This document shows, piece after piece, positions 8,519 through 17,920 of a DNA stretch of 64,000 bases. Each line of letters opens with the position of its first letter. Within the stretch, counting starts at the first letter, position 1. The notes beneath the pieces were generated by a model. That model worked only from the letters and a program-made list of their open reading frames with translations, did not search any database and was not told the origin of the DNA. This DNA comes from Bacteroides pyogenes (lineage in GTDB: Bacteria; Bacteroidota; Bacteroidia; Bacteroidales; Bacteroidaceae). The position numbers and the translations under genes were made by a program. The stretch covers positions 1-64,000 of the forward strand of contig NZ_JACIDI010000008.1 in assembly GCF_014196225.1 (NCBI RefSeq). Direction: 5' to 3'.

Positions 8519-10843
8519 TCAATAAATATTATGCAAATAGCCATTTGCGGCATCGGTCACTTTGTCAATCGTCTTCAAAAGGCTTGCAGTCACTTTTTTC
8601 ACCTCATTCGAATACTCAGAACCACGCATACCCTCCAGCCATGTGAGAGCGGAGAGGGAGTCGGAAGCATTGATGACCGTAAACAGAGGAAGAAGCTTAT
8701 GTGCCATATCTGCTATTTCATCTACATTTTTACGTTCCAATGCTTCTTTCATCCGCGCGGCATTCTTACCGGTTTCCTCAATAAAAGTCCGGATAATGGC
8801 CCGGGCAGCCTCCGGATCGTCTTCGGAAAACGCTGTCAGAGCAGAAAAGCAAAGCGAAGATGAAGAGTTCTGCGGTATATCAGAGGGCATATATCCGGTA
8901 TTCTTCGTTATCCGGCGGATACCGACAGCTGACATCAGCTCTGCGACAGTGAAGGGTTTGTGCAGGCATCCCGCAAAACCGTGCTCACGCAGAATAGCTT
9001 CATCCATTTCACTCCGGGCCGTAACAGCAATAACAGGAATACTCCGGGCCTGAGGCGTATTCGATGTTCTGAGCAGGCGAAGCAGATCAAGCCCGTTGAT
9101 AGCAGGCATTTGTATGTCGGTCAGCAAGAGGTCGAAAGTAAAATCCCGCAGTTGACACATCAGCTCGTCGAGTTGCTGGCAGCAAACTGCAATAATGCCT
9201 TGCTGCCGAAGCATGGCGGCCGTCAGCTCAAGCTGAATCTTGTCGTCATCTATCAATAAGACACGAAATTCTTCCGCAGGATTTGCCTGTTCCGCATCTT
9301 CATCCTTAGCCGGTGAAGTCTCGGTTTCTTTACGGCGGTTATTGTTATAAGCACTTTTCCCGACCGGATATAAAGGCAAAATAACCGTGAAACGGCTTCC
9401 TTCGCCCAATGCGCTATCGACACTGATTTTTCCTTCGAGCAGAGTCACCAGCTTATGAACGATCGAGAGTCCCAGCCCGAACCCCTCCGCTCCTTGAGCA
9501 CCGGGCAAACGCGTGAATTCCTGAAAAATTCGTTCGCAATCTTCCACCGCTATTCCCTTGCCTGTGTCGGTTATTTCAATTGTCAACAACGATCTTTCGT
9601 AAGCGGCAGTCAAAGTAACGCTTCCTTCTTCCGTAAACTTCACGGCATTCGACAACAAATTATTTATAATCTGGCGCAATCGTAGCGGATCGCTCACATA
9701 TCTCTCCGAAAGCTCGGGCGCAATGATACATTTCAGGACCAGGCCTTTTTCATCCGTTACCGGCCTGAAACTCACTGCTATCTCTTCGAACAGTTGTGCC
9801 GGAGTGAACGAAATACGGTTCACTTCCGCCTTATTCAAATCGAGCCGGTGGAAGTCGAGCAAATCGGTTACCAGTTTCAATAGATGATCTGACGAACTTT
9901 TCATGTTATCGAGATAAAAGCGCTGCCGTTCGTCTTTCGTCAAGCGGGAAAGGAGTTCGGTATATCCGATAATGGAGCTTAGGGGAGCTTTAAAATCATG
10001 CGTGATGGTCAACATCAGTTTTTCACGGGCAGCCAATAAAGCCTCCGCTCGTTTGTTTGCCTCTTCCAACTGTTTGCGGTATCGGTTTTTTCTCGTTATA
10101 TCACGCATGACCAACATGAGGAATATGGCCGAAAGCAACACGCCGCCAACGGCTATGCCTCCTATGATGTGAGAAGAGCGTTTTCTGACAGACTGATAAA
10201 GTTCCGCTTCTTGCCTGGCTCGTTGCAGAATGTCTACTTCATACCCTTTAATCAAGCTATCCATCCGGTTGGTCAACAATTCGTTCATGCGCTGATACGC
10301 CGCACTGTTACGCCGGATGCTTGTCTTTGTCCTGATTCGTTTCCGGCGGGTAGCCATACGTATTTTGTGTTGAAGAGAATCGGTCGTGGCAATCGGTTCA
10401 AGAATAGTATCCGTAGCAAATTCAAGAGAAGTATTGACCAGTAGGGCAGTATCCTTTTTCGAAGGAACAAACACTTCGCCCAAACGTTTGAAAAAACCTT
10501 TTTTCTTGAGTTTCGTCACCAATGTATCCCGCTTGGTGATCACACGGTTTTGTACACGATGCCGCGTAATCACGGAATCTTGCTCCGAGATGATTTCTTC
10601 CACCTCCGAAGCAGACAGCAAACTATCATTCGCTTCATTCAGCACACGCAGCATCTCAATGGTATTCCGGTCTTTCTCGTGCAAAAGCAAGAGTATGCTG
10701 TCTGTTTTCAAATCCTGCAAATTATCTGCCGAAGACAAATTCTCCATTTCACGATAAACAAATATCAAAGAAAAAATAAGCATGGCGAGAAGCAAGGAAT
10801 AGCCAACGGCTATTTTCAGTTTTGTAGAACGAAAAGAAGACAT
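8519..10843 (-). CDS. Hybrid sensor histidine kinase with receiver and Hpt domains
   Basis: 774 residues. A membrane segment at about 10-30 and a second at 224-246 bracket a roughly 195-residue periplasmic sensor region rich in charged helices. Next come a HisKA domain with phospho-acceptor His282 (THDFKAPL), an ATPase domain with N box (NNLLSNAVKF, 394-403), G1 (DTGKG, 426-430) and G2 (GFGLGLS, 454-460), a receiver domain with Asp532-534 acidic pocket, Asp576 acceptor and Lys629, and an Hpt domain with His715 in MAHKLL. The full phosphorelay His-Asp-His is intact, but there is no DNA-binding output, so a separate response regulator must exist. It starts 11 bases after a MATE transporter gene and is probably co-transcribed with it. 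Confidence 0.92.
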   Translation of the reverse strand: MSSFRSTKLKIAVGYSLLLAMLIFSLIFVYREMENLSSADNLQDLKTDSILLLLHEKDRNTIEMLRVLNEANDSLLSASEVEEIISEQDSVITRHRVQNRVITKRDTLVTKLKKKGFFKRLGEVFVPSKKDTALLVNTSLEFATDTILEPIATTDSLQHKIRMATRRKRIRTKTSIRRNSAAYQRMNELLTNRMDSLIKGYEVDILQRARQEAELYQSVRKRSSHIIGGIAVGGVLLSAIFLMLVMRDITRKNRYRKQLEEANKRAEALLAAREKLMLTITHDFKAPLSSIIGYTELLSRLTKDERQRFYLDNMKSSSDHLLKLVTDLLDFHRLDLNKAEVNRISFTPAQLFEEIAVSFRPVTDEKGLVLKCIIAPELSERYVSDPLRLRQIINNLLSNAVKFTEEGSVTLTAAYERSLLTIEITDTGKGIAVEDCERIFQEFTRLPGAQGAEGFGLGLSIVHKLVTLLEGKISVDSALGEGSRFTVILPLYPVGKSAYNNNRRKETETSPAKDEDAEQANPAEEFRVLLIDDDKIQLELTAAMLRQQGIIAVCCQQLDELMCQLRDFTFDLLLTDIQMPAINGLDLLRLLRTSNTPQARSIPVIAVTARSEMDEAILREHGFAGCLHKPFTVAELMSAVGIRRITKNTGYMPSDIPQNSSSSLCFSALTAFSEDDPEAARAIIRTFIEETGKNAARMKEALERKNVDEIADMAHKLLPLFTVINASDSLSALTWLEGMRGSEYSNEVKKVTASLLKTIDKVTDAANGYLHNIY

Positions 10844-10854
10844 AAGTTGATTTT

Positions 10855-12231
10855 TTAAGTGTCAATCATCGAAGTACGCAACTTGATTTGCTGCCGAAAG
10901 CGCAACCAGAGCATTATGCCGGCACTGGTCAATCCAAAAGGGAATGCCATCCAGATACCAATTATCCCCCACTCTAATGTGAAACCACAGAAGTATCCGA
11001 CAGGAAGAGAGATAAGGAAGTAGGCGATGAAGGCGATGAGCATCATCGGTTTCACATCCGAAATTCCACGCAAAGCATTGGCAAAGGTTATTTGCAATCC
11101 ATCGCCAAACTGATAGACCAGAAAAGGAAGCACCAATGATGTAACCATTCCTGCCACTTGGGTGCTGTCGGTAAACCAGCCTCCCAAGTAATTACGACAA
11201 AGAAAAACAATCAAAGAAAGGGTTACCCCCAATGCCATCATCAAGTGAAAGCCGGCATAGACCGAACGGCGTACATTCAGCATATCTTCCTGTCCCTTAA
11301 AGTTACTGACTCTTACCGCAACAGCAGCTCCCATGCCGTAATACATCATAAAGGTAAACTGAGAAATGGTAAGCATGATTTGATGGGAAGCCAAAGCGAT
11401 GGTGCCCAACCAACCGATCATTACGGCACTCAGGCTGAAAGATGCGGCTTCCATGCCCATTTGAAATCCTATGGGCCATCCGAGCGCATTTAAACGGCGA
11501 AGCACAGAGCGGGACCATCCCAAACGAAAAAAGCCGATTTTATAACGAAGGAAACGAGGGCTTCGGACAAAAACGGCAACAAATACCACCACCATCATAA
11601 TGCGCGAAAACAAAGTACTGATTCCAGCTCCCAGCAGTCCTAACTCCGGAAAACCGAGTTTCCCATAGATTAATAGATAATTACCGATAATGTTCAGTAC
11701 ATTTCCTCCCAACAATATCCACATGGCGGTTTTTGTATCCGTTATTCCATCGGTAAATTGTTTGAATCCATTGAACAGCATCACAAACACCAACGACGCC
11801 AAAAGCACAAGATAATAGGGCTTTATCAATGGAATCAATTCTTCAGGTTGGCCAAGGTTCTCTACATTCAGCCAAAGCACTCCCATAATCACAGTGAGCA
11901 ATACGGCTATCAGGAAATTGGCCAACAGGCTGCAACGCAATGCCTGTCCCGCAGGCGGGAACTGACGGGTTCCATACAGTTCACCGACAATAGGCGTAAG
12001 CCCATACGAAAATCCGACGCTGAATATAATGACTAAATTGAAAACATTATTGACAAAGGAAGCAGCTCCTAATTCTTCCGTACTATGATGCCCGATCATC
12101 AATGTATCGGCAAATCCGAGGATAATTACCCCAACTTGCCCGATGACGATCGGTAATCCAAGAAAGAACAACGCTTTATAATGGGACTTATATGTTTTAT
12201 AAATATTTTTCATTTTTCTCTTTTTCTTCAA
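10855..12231 (-). CDS. MATE family multidrug/sodium antiporter
   Basis: 458 residues with about 12 hydrophobic segments. After a short basic N-terminus comes FFLGLPIVIGQVGVIILGFADTLMIGHH, the standard first helix pair of MATE transporters of the NorM/DinF branch. A second matching half begins near LNALGWPIGFQMGMEAASFS. These proteins expel cationic drugs or metabolites in exchange for Na+ or H+. The first Met may be MKKKRKM or the internal MKNIYK six residues on. The hybrid kinase gene follows 11 bases downstream, so this pair is likely an operon and the kinase might sense a substrate of the pump; that link is an inference. Confidence 0.92.
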   Translation of the reverse strand: MKKKRKMKNIYKTYKSHYKALFFLGLPIVIGQVGVIILGFADTLMIGHHSTEELGAASFVNNVFNLVIIFSVGFSYGLTPIVGELYGTRQFPPAGQALRCSLLANFLIAVLLTVIMGVLWLNVENLGQPEELIPLIKPYYLVLLASLVFVMLFNGFKQFTDGITDTKTAMWILLGGNVLNIIGNYLLIYGKLGFPELGLLGAGISTLFSRIMMVVVFVAVFVRSPRFLRYKIGFFRLGWSRSVLRRLNALGWPIGFQMGMEAASFSLSAVMIGWLGTIALASHQIMLTISQFTFMMYYGMGAAVAVRVSNFKGQEDMLNVRRSVYAGFHLMMALGVTLSLIVFLCRNYLGGWFTDSTQVAGMVTSLVLPFLVYQFGDGLQITFANALRGISDVKPMMLIAFIAYFLISLPVGYFCGFTLEWGIIGIWMAFPFGLTSAGIMLWLRFRQQIKLRTSMIDT

Positions 12232-12419
12232 TTATGATGTAAGTTCCATTCGTTGCAATCTCCGTCGAGACATTACTTTTTCAGGACAGAATTAACAGCT
12301 TCCTCAATGTAACCATATTCTTAAACAAACACAGTGCTGCTAACTAGCAGTTTTACAGTATGAGGGCTTTAAATTATGGCGGCTCTTCATATGTTTTTCA
12401 GGAAATCGGACAGTTCAAT

Positions 12420-13256
12420 TTATAATACTGTCACTTTCAATATCTTCACATCTTCTTCCGGGCGATCGCTTCGGTCGGTCTTCACATTTTGTATCTTTTC
12501 TACGATTTCCATCCCCTCCACTACTTCTCCGAACACAGTGTATTCACCATCTAAATGAGGCGTACCGCCTACTGTCGTATAAGCTTTTATCTGTTCCGGC
12601 GTGAAATGGAAATCCGGTTCTTTCCCAGCCTCTTTCCGCGCCTCTTCAAACAGTTTTTCCTGAAGTTCATAAAGCCCGTCTTCATCATTCGCTTTCCGCA
12701 TTTTATAAATTTCCTTCATGTGCTTCTGCGCCAACGCATTGAAAATAATATTCACACGGTTTTCATTCTTCCGGTTTTCCATATTCAATAGTGTAGAGTC
12801 ATTGAATACTTTTCCTGTCACGATGTAAAACTGACAACCGGAAGACTCCTTCTTCGGATTGACATTATCACCTTGGCGGGCGGCAGACAAGGCCCCTTTC
12901 TTATGAAAGAACTGCGGATACGCAAATTCTGCCGGGATCGTATATCCCACATCGCCGCTCCCTAACATTTTTCCTTTAGGGGCATTCTTAGAATCGGGAT
13001 CTCCCGCCTGAACCATGAAGTCTTTGATGACACGGTGAAACAAAGTTCCTTCATAGACTCCTTGCTTTGCCAACTTTATAAAATTATCACGATGTTTTGG
13101 TGTCTCGTCGTACAACTCAACTTTAATATCTCCTAAACTCGTTTCAATCTTTACCAACGTCCGGCTATCCATATTTCCTTCTTTTTTTATCCTGTTTTTA
13201 CAACCGATGAGGCTGCTAAACAATACAATTAATACTAACAACGACGTATTTTTCAT
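12420..13256 (-). CDS. Cyclophilin-type peptidyl-prolyl isomerase lipoprotein
   Basis: 278 residues. The signal ends SSLIGC with Cys19, so it is a lipoprotein of the envelope. The cyclophilin domain runs from about residue 35 to the end. Recognisable landmarks are LVKIETSLGDIKVELYDE, the catalytic-arginine segment FHRVIKDFMVQAGD and GCQFYIVTG. Between that and the closing GGTPHLDGEYTVFGEV lies a roughly 55-residue charged helical insertion, often seen in Bacteroidales versions. It should speed proline isomerisation in folding envelope proteins. A TATCTTTG element lies upstream at 13282-13289 on this strand. Confidence 0.92.
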   Translation of the reverse strand: MKNTSLLVLIVLFSSLIGCKNRIKKEGNMDSRTLVKIETSLGDIKVELYDETPKHRDNFIKLAKQGVYEGTLFHRVIKDFMVQAGDPDSKNAPKGKMLGSGDVGYTIPAEFAYPQFFHKKGALSAARQGDNVNPKKESSGCQFYIVTGKVFNDSTLLNMENRKNENRVNIIFNALAQKHMKEIYKMRKANDEDGLYELQEKLFEEARKEAGKEPDFHFTPEQIKAYTTVGGTPHLDGEYTVFGEVVEGMEIVEKIQNVKTDRSDRPEEDVKILKVTVL

Positions 13257-13281
13257 AACACTTTTGTTTTATTTAAGTCTG

Positions 13282-13318
13282 CAAAGATACTATTTTCACA
13301 TGGAATCTCTTATCTTTG
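13282..13318. promoter_or_regulatory. Divergent promoter pair, cyclophilin and sigma-54 regulator
   Basis: Two TATCTTTG -7 elements face away from each other: on the minus strand at 13282-13289 for the cyclophilin gene, and on the plus strand at 13311-13318 for the regulator whose ATG is at 13348. Both are exact matches to the Bacteroides TAnnTTTG consensus, with start sites expected 5-8 bases further on. Confidence 0.8.
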
Positions 13319-13347
13319 CGCCTTAAAAGAGGCAAAAAGGTCGCAAA

Positions 13348-14715
13348 ATGAAATCGATATTAATTGTTGAAGATGATATTACTTTTGGGATGATGCTGAA
13401 AACCTGGTTAAGCAAGAAGGGGTTTGAAGTATCGTCTGTAAGCACGGTTTCACGTGCTCAAAAACAGATTGAGGAAAAAACGGTCGACTTAATTTTATCC
13501 GATTTGCGCCTGCCCGATCAGGAAGGTATCGATCTCTTGAAATGGATGAACAAACAACAAACCCGGATACCTTTAATTATAATGACCGGCTATGCCGACA
13601 TACAGTCGGCCGTGCAAGCCATCAAACTGGGTGCGGGCGATTACATAGCAAAACCGGTGAATCCGGAGGAGTTGTTGAAAAAAATATCGGAAGTGCTGAA
13701 AGAAGGAAGCAGCTCCACCTCATCTTCCAAGCATAAGACAAGTGTTGCAACAAAGTCGGAATCTGAAGCTGACGAAAAACATCAAAGCTCTTTTCTCGAA
13801 GGAGAGAGCGATGCGGCCAAGCAGCTTTATGGATACGTAGATCTGGTAGCTCCGACCAATATGTCGGTTCTCATCAATGGTTCCAGCGGAACAGGAAAAG
13901 AATATGTAGCACATCGCATCCATCAACTAAGCAAACGCAGCGATCAAGCTTTCATCGCAGTCGACTGCGGTGCAATTCCCAAAGAGCTTGCGGCATCCGA
14001 ATTTTTCGGGCATGTAAAAGGTTCTTTTACCGGAGCCTTAACAGACAAAACGGGAGCTTTTGTTGCAGCTAACGGCGGTACCATCTTTTTAGATGAGATA
14101 GGCAATCTCAGCTACGAAGTGCAAGTGCAACTACTTCGTGCCCTGCAAGAGAGAAAAATCCGACCGGTAGGATCAACTCAGGAAGTCAATGTAGATATCC
14201 GCCTTATATCCGCCACTAATGAAAACTTGGAACAAGCCATAGAAAAAGGCAGTTTCCGGGAAGACCTCTATCATCGTATCAATGAGTTTACATTGCAAAT
14301 TCCGGATTTAAAAGACCGAAGCGAAGATATACTCCTTTTTGCCAACTTCTTCCTTGATCAAGCAAACAAAGAATTGAACAAGCAACTCATCGGGTTCGAT
14401 TCCAAATCATCTCAAGCCTTGCTCAACTATCATTGGCCGGGAAACTTGCGTCAAATGAAAAACCTTGTAAAACGGGCAACCCTATTGGCTCAAGAGAAAA
14501 TTATCACTATTGAAGATTTGGGAGCGGAAATTTTAGAAACTCCTCCCACCACCTATGAGAGTAGCATGGCTTTGCACAATGAAGAAATGGAAAAAGAGCA
14601 GATCCTGGAAGCGCTTCGTCAAACAGGAAATAATAAAAGCAAAGCCGCCCGGTTACTGAATATAGATAGGAAAACATTATATAATAAATTAAAGCTATAC
14701 GACATTCGGCTATAA
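13348..14715 (+). CDS. NtrC-family sigma-54-dependent response regulator
   Basis: 455 residues. The receiver domain spans 1-115, with the acidic pair near residues 8-10, acceptor Asp52 (SDLRLP) and Lys102. A Ser-rich linker leads to the AAA+ domain with Walker A GSSGTGKE at 178-185, the sigma-54 contact loop GSFTGA at 225-230 and Walker B GGTIFLDE at 243-250. The C-terminal 40 residues form a Fis-type helix-turn-helix (NKSKAARLLNIDRKTLYNKL). The intact GAFTGA-like loop means it should activate sigma-54 RNA polymerase by ATP hydrolysis. No cognate kinase gene is adjacent, so it is an orphan here; the hybrid kinase at 8519 is one candidate partner, but only by proximity. Confidence 0.93.
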   Translation: MKSILIVEDDITFGMMLKTWLSKKGFEVSSVSTVSRAQKQIEEKTVDLILSDLRLPDQEGIDLLKWMNKQQTRIPLIIMTGYADIQSAVQAIKLGAGDYIAKPVNPEELLKKISEVLKEGSSSTSSSKHKTSVATKSESEADEKHQSSFLEGESDAAKQLYGYVDLVAPTNMSVLINGSSGTGKEYVAHRIHQLSKRSDQAFIAVDCGAIPKELAASEFFGHVKGSFTGALTDKTGAFVAANGGTIFLDEIGNLSYEVQVQLLRALQERKIRPVGSTQEVNVDIRLISATNENLEQAIEKGSFREDLYHRINEFTLQIPDLKDRSEDILLFANFFLDQANKELNKQLIGFDSKSSQALLNYHWPGNLRQMKNLVKRATLLAQEKIITIEDLGAEILETPPTTYESSMALHNEEMEKEQILEALRQTGNNKSKAARLLNIDRKTLYNKLKLYDIRL

Positions 14716-14981
14716 ACAAAAAAGTGTGGAATAATTCTACAATCCAATCCACACATTCCACACATTATCAACATCCTCTCACACTTCCACAAGTGCACAT
14801 TTATTTAAAGATCAAAACATTATGCCTTATTTATCAGTTTGGCACAAGCTTTGATGTTTTTTAAGTACGAATAATGACTGATTATCAGACATAAAAAATA
14901 TAGAAACAACCGATTCCTTAACTTGAAACGAGAGAGAGTTGAATTTTATTTTATTGAAGAAAATCATTTAAGCAAACAGTG

Positions 14982-15227
14982 ATGAAAAAAATTGTCTTAG
15001 TAGTAGCAATGTTTATGTTTGTTTGTAGTGGTTCATTCTTGGTGAAGGCTCAGAACTCTGCAAAAGCTGTGATAGCCCCGGCAGATGTTACACTAGCCGT
15101 TGTAGTCAATGACACAATATCTCCTGACACGATTGTCAAAGATACGACTGCCAGAGATACAACAGCAGTACCTGAGCCCACCAGGGAGGAGCCTGATACT
15201 GAACCGACAGAACAGCCTGCCGAATAA
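14982..15227 (+). CDS. Small secreted Thr/Pro/Asp-rich protein
   Basis: 81 residues from the ATG at 14982; a GTG three bases earlier also starts an open frame. A clear signal peptide (MKKIVLVVAMFMFVCSGSFLVKAQ) would be cut after KAQ. The mature part is short, acidic and low in complexity, with repeats of DT and TARDTTAVPEPTREEPDTEPTE, and appears disordered. No family is recognised. It stands alone, between the sigma-54 regulator and a bidirectional terminator. It could be a linker-like cell-surface peptide or a periplasmic spacer; function unknown. Confidence 0.65.
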   Translation: MKKIVLVVAMFMFVCSGSFLVKAQNSAKAVIAPADVTLAVVVNDTISPDTIVKDTTARDTTAVPEPTREEPDTEPTEQPAE

Positions 15228-15244
15228 CAGTAAGCACACTACAA

Positions 15245-15284
15245 AAAGCCATCCCTACTTGTCTATTCCGGGGATGGCTTTTTT
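15245..15284. terminator. Bidirectional intrinsic terminator
   Basis: AAAAAGCCATCCC and GGGATGGCTTTTTT form an 8-bp GC-rich stem with A-run before and T-run after, so it works on both strands. It lies between the ends of the small secreted protein gene and the convergent pseudouridine synthase gene, whose stop is at 15288. Confidence 0.9.
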
Positions 15285-15287
15285 ATA

Positions 15288-15953
15288 CTACTCAAACTCT
15301 TTCCACAAAACACTATCCGGCAAGGGAGCCTCAACCTCGATAAGTTTTTTCGAAACAGGATGCACGAATAATATTTTTCGGGCATGCAAACAAATACTTC
15401 CATCCGGATTCGACCGTTGGGCCCCGTATTTTAAATCCCCTTTAATTGGACAACCTATTTTAGACAACTGGCAACGAATCTGATGATGCCGTCCGGTTTT
15501 TAAATCTACTTCAAGCAGATTATAGTTCTTCGAACGCCCAATCAGGCGATAACACAAAACGGCCTTTTTCCCATCGGGCACTTCCTTATCGTAAGCATAA
15601 CTTTTGTTCTGCTTCTCATTACGCACTAAAAAGTGAGCTAATTCACCTTCCAGCTCATTCGGAACATTTTTTACAATAGCCCAATAAGTCTTTTTTACCT
15701 CGCCCGTACGAAACATTTCATTCAAGCGAGTCAGTGCTTTGCCTGTTTTGGCAAAAACAACAAGACCGCTCACCGGGCGGTCCAATCTATGAGTAACACC
15801 GAGAAAAACATTTCCGGGTTTCTGATACTTCTCTTTCAAATACTGTTTTACTGTTTCCGAAAGCGGGGTATCTCCGGTTTTATCTCCTTGGACAATCTCA
15901 GAAGCGGTCTTGTTAACTATAATAATATGATTATCTTCGTATATAACAGTCAT
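15288..15953 (-). CDS. RluA-family pseudouridine synthase
   Basis: 221 residues, a single catalytic domain without an S4 domain. The catalytic motif is THRLDRPVSGLVVF with Asp58, and the conserved later segment is LKTGRHHQIRCQLSKIGCPI. These enzymes convert uridine to pseudouridine in rRNA or tRNA; which site is modified cannot be told from sequence. Lacking S4, it resembles the RluA/TruC-like small members. It is the third gene of a tetR-fabG-rluA run on the minus strand, 8 bases after fabG, an arrangement I have seen in Bacteroides genomes. Confidence 0.9.
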   Translation of the reverse strand: MTVIYEDNHIIIVNKTASEIVQGDKTGDTPLSETVKQYLKEKYQKPGNVFLGVTHRLDRPVSGLVVFAKTGKALTRLNEMFRTGEVKKTYWAIVKNVPNELEGELAHFLVRNEKQNKSYAYDKEVPDGKKAVLCYRLIGRSKNYNLLEVDLKTGRHHQIRCQLSKIGCPIKGDLKYGAQRSNPDGSICLHARKILFVHPVSKKLIEVEAPLPDSVLWKEFE

Positions 15954-15961
15954 CCTGCACG

Positions 15962-16708
15962 CTACATGTTCATACCACCGTCTACCTGAATTACTTGGCC
16001 TGACACGTATGAAGACATATCAGAAGCAAGGAAAGTAGCGATATTCGCCACATCTTCAGGGGTTCCGCCACGGCGCAAAGGTATTTTTTTAGCCCACTCT
16101 GCTCTTACTTCTTCTGAAAGAGCTGCCGTCATATCCGTCAGAATGAATCCGGGAGCAATGGCATTTGCACGGATGCCGCGAGAACCCAACTCCTGAGCTA
16201 TAGATTTGGCCAAAGCAATCATGCCGGCTTTGGAAGCGGCATAGTTAGCCTGTCCGGCATTGCCATGAACACCTACCACAGAAGCCATATTGATAATGCT
16301 GCCCGATTTTTGCCGCATCATCACGGGTGTACAAGCGTGAATAAAGTTGAACGCAGACTTCAGATTTACATTGATTACCATATCCCACTGTTGTTCGCTC
16401 ATACGCATCATCAGTCCATCGCGAGTAATACCGGCATTGTTCACCAGAATATCGATACGTCCGAAATCTTTTTGAATCTCTCCTACAACTTTCGCCGTAT
16501 CTTCAAAATTAGCTGCATTCGAAGCATATCCTTTTGCTTTCACACCCATTGCTTCCAGCTCTTTGGCTGTCTTCTCAGCATTCTCATCGATAAGAAGGTC
16601 GGTAAATGCAATATTTGCTCCTTCGGAAGCAAATTTCAAAGCGATTGCCTTACCAATACCACGAGCGGCGCCGGTAACAATAGCTGTTTTTCCATCTAAT
16701 AATCCCAT
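15962..16708 (-). CDS. fabG: 3-oxoacyl-[acyl-carrier-protein] reductase
   Basis: 248 residues, the usual FabG length. The NADPH-binding Gly motif is TGAARGIGKAIALKF at about 12-26, followed by NNAGITRDGLMMRM. The catalytic tetrad includes Ser in INMASVVG and the YAASK motif. The C-terminus VSGQVIQVDGGMNM is diagnostic of true FabG rather than a general short-chain dehydrogenase. It reduces 3-oxoacyl-ACP in the first reductive step of each fatty acid elongation cycle. The tetR-type regulator 18 bases upstream may control this operon. Confidence 0.95.
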   Translation of the reverse strand: MGLLDGKTAIVTGAARGIGKAIALKFASEGANIAFTDLLIDENAEKTAKELEAMGVKAKGYASNAANFEDTAKVVGEIQKDFGRIDILVNNAGITRDGLMMRMSEQQWDMVINVNLKSAFNFIHACTPVMMRQKSGSIINMASVVGVHGNAGQANYAASKAGMIALAKSIAQELGSRGIRANAIAPGFILTDMTAALSEEVRAEWAKKIPLRRGGTPEDVANIATFLASDMSSYVSGQVIQVDGGMNM

Positions 16709-16726
16709 ACTATAAAAACTATTTAA

Positions 16727-17317
16727 TTAAAATTCGGTTCTACGCAATGCGCCAAATACAATGTTGACCACATATTTCTTTCTTGTATCTTCATCCAAAT
16801 GAGCACCTATTTGCCCGCGAATATAAGGAACCTCAATTCCTTTCACACAGTAGTGCACCAAATCGGAAATCATTTCAATATCATCAATCTGAAAAACTCC
16901 TTTAGCTTGCCCTTCTAAAAGAACTGCCTTAAAAAGCAGTTTTTCTTTTGCATCGAATTTCTTACGAACTTTTTCTACTTTCCATATATCACGGAAAAAG
17001 TCAGCGCGCAACGTACCGTTCCGATAAACAACCTCTTTTACCGCATCCAAGCGGGTATATATCATCTCCAGAATCTTTTGATCCGGCGAAATGTCTTTTC
17101 CCGCCACCCGCTTCATCATATCCGACAAGATATCGAGTTCGGACTCGACAACAGCCAAATAAATCTCATCCTTGCTTTTAAAATAAGTATATAGCGTTCT
17201 CCTACCTTTTTTAGAAGCAAGAGCGATATCATTCATTGTCGTATTCTCTACCCCCATCTTTGCAAAAAGCTGGCGGGCGACATCGACTAATTTGGCTTTT
17301 GTTTTGGACACGGTCAT
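16727..17317 (-). CDS. TetR-family transcriptional regulator
   Basis: 196 residues. The N-terminal 60 residues are a TetR helix-turn-helix: TTMNDIALASKKGRRTLYTYFKSKDEIYLAVV. The rest is helical and would form the ligand-binding dimer domain; it contains YCVKGIEVPYIRGQIG near the end. It leads the tetR-fabG-rluA operon and may sense an acyl-CoA or acyl-ACP species to control fatty-acid synthesis, by analogy with other fab-linked TetR proteins; that role is an inference. Confidence 0.9.
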   Translation of the reverse strand: MTVSKTKAKLVDVARQLFAKMGVENTTMNDIALASKKGRRTLYTYFKSKDEIYLAVVESELDILSDMMKRVAGKDISPDQKILEMIYTRLDAVKEVVYRNGTLRADFFRDIWKVEKVRKKFDAKEKLLFKAVLLEGQAKGVFQIDDIEMISDLVHYCVKGIEVPYIRGQIGAHLDEDTRKKYVVNIVFGALRRTEF

Positions 17318-17350
17318 AGGTTACAATTGCACAATGCTAAATATTTTGAG

Positions 17351-17358
17351 CAAAAGTA
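17351..17358 (-). promoter_or_regulatory. Promoter -7 element for tetR-fabG-rluA
   Basis: TACTTTTG on the minus strand, 34 bases before the regulator's start codon, matches the TAnnTTTG consensus. Confidence 0.65.
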
Positions 17359-17629
17359 ATTCTTTTCTTTAGATCACACAAGAAAACAGACGGAATCTTT
17401 AATACTCGCGCATGCGAATAACGTTCAGGAAAAGATCAGGAAAAAGAGTTTAGCATTCTTCTCTACATCCACATCTGGCAGAACATACAGAATATATTAA
17501 AATATTCAATAACGGGGTCCGCAATAGGCGATGAGCCTAGTACAATCGAGTCAGTAATAAATCTCAGAACCTTAGCTTTATCGGGTTCCTGAGAAATAAT
17601 GAAAGTTTGCCTTTTTCTTTAAAACGATT

Positions 17630-17699
17630 ATTCGTCTGTCGCTTGTGTTTTATTCGTCTGCCGAATGAGAGACGAATAAAACACAAACGACGGACGAAT
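17630..17699. repeat. 30-bp inverted repeat forming a long hairpin
   Basis: Arms at 17630-17659 and 17670-17699 are complementary over 30 bases with two differences, both of which still allow G-U pairing in RNA, and are separated by a 10-base loop. Each arm contains ATTCGTCTG-like motifs at both ends (ATTCGTCTG and ATTCGTCT), so the arm is itself a direct repeat. A further partial copy, CACGAATGGGAGACGC, follows at about 17706-17721. No T-run follows. Confidence 0.85.
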
Positions 17700-17920
17700 G
17701 CAACACGAATGGGAGACGCATAAACTTTACTATAAAACCGGTAAAGCATTGCAGTGAAATGAACAACATATTGCTTACACATTCTAATTGTTTTAAATTC
17801 AGTAATTAGATACAATGACTTTTCAGAAATAGAAAGCGATTTTTATATATCAAAAGCGAAGCATCAAAACAGGAGCCAGGAGTACTCAATCACTTTTTTT
17901 TGAAAATAATATGGAAATAG

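Noticed and set aside
17564-17815. 83-residue minus-strand open frame
   Set aside because: It runs through a 30-bp hairpin and has no plausible start context or motif.
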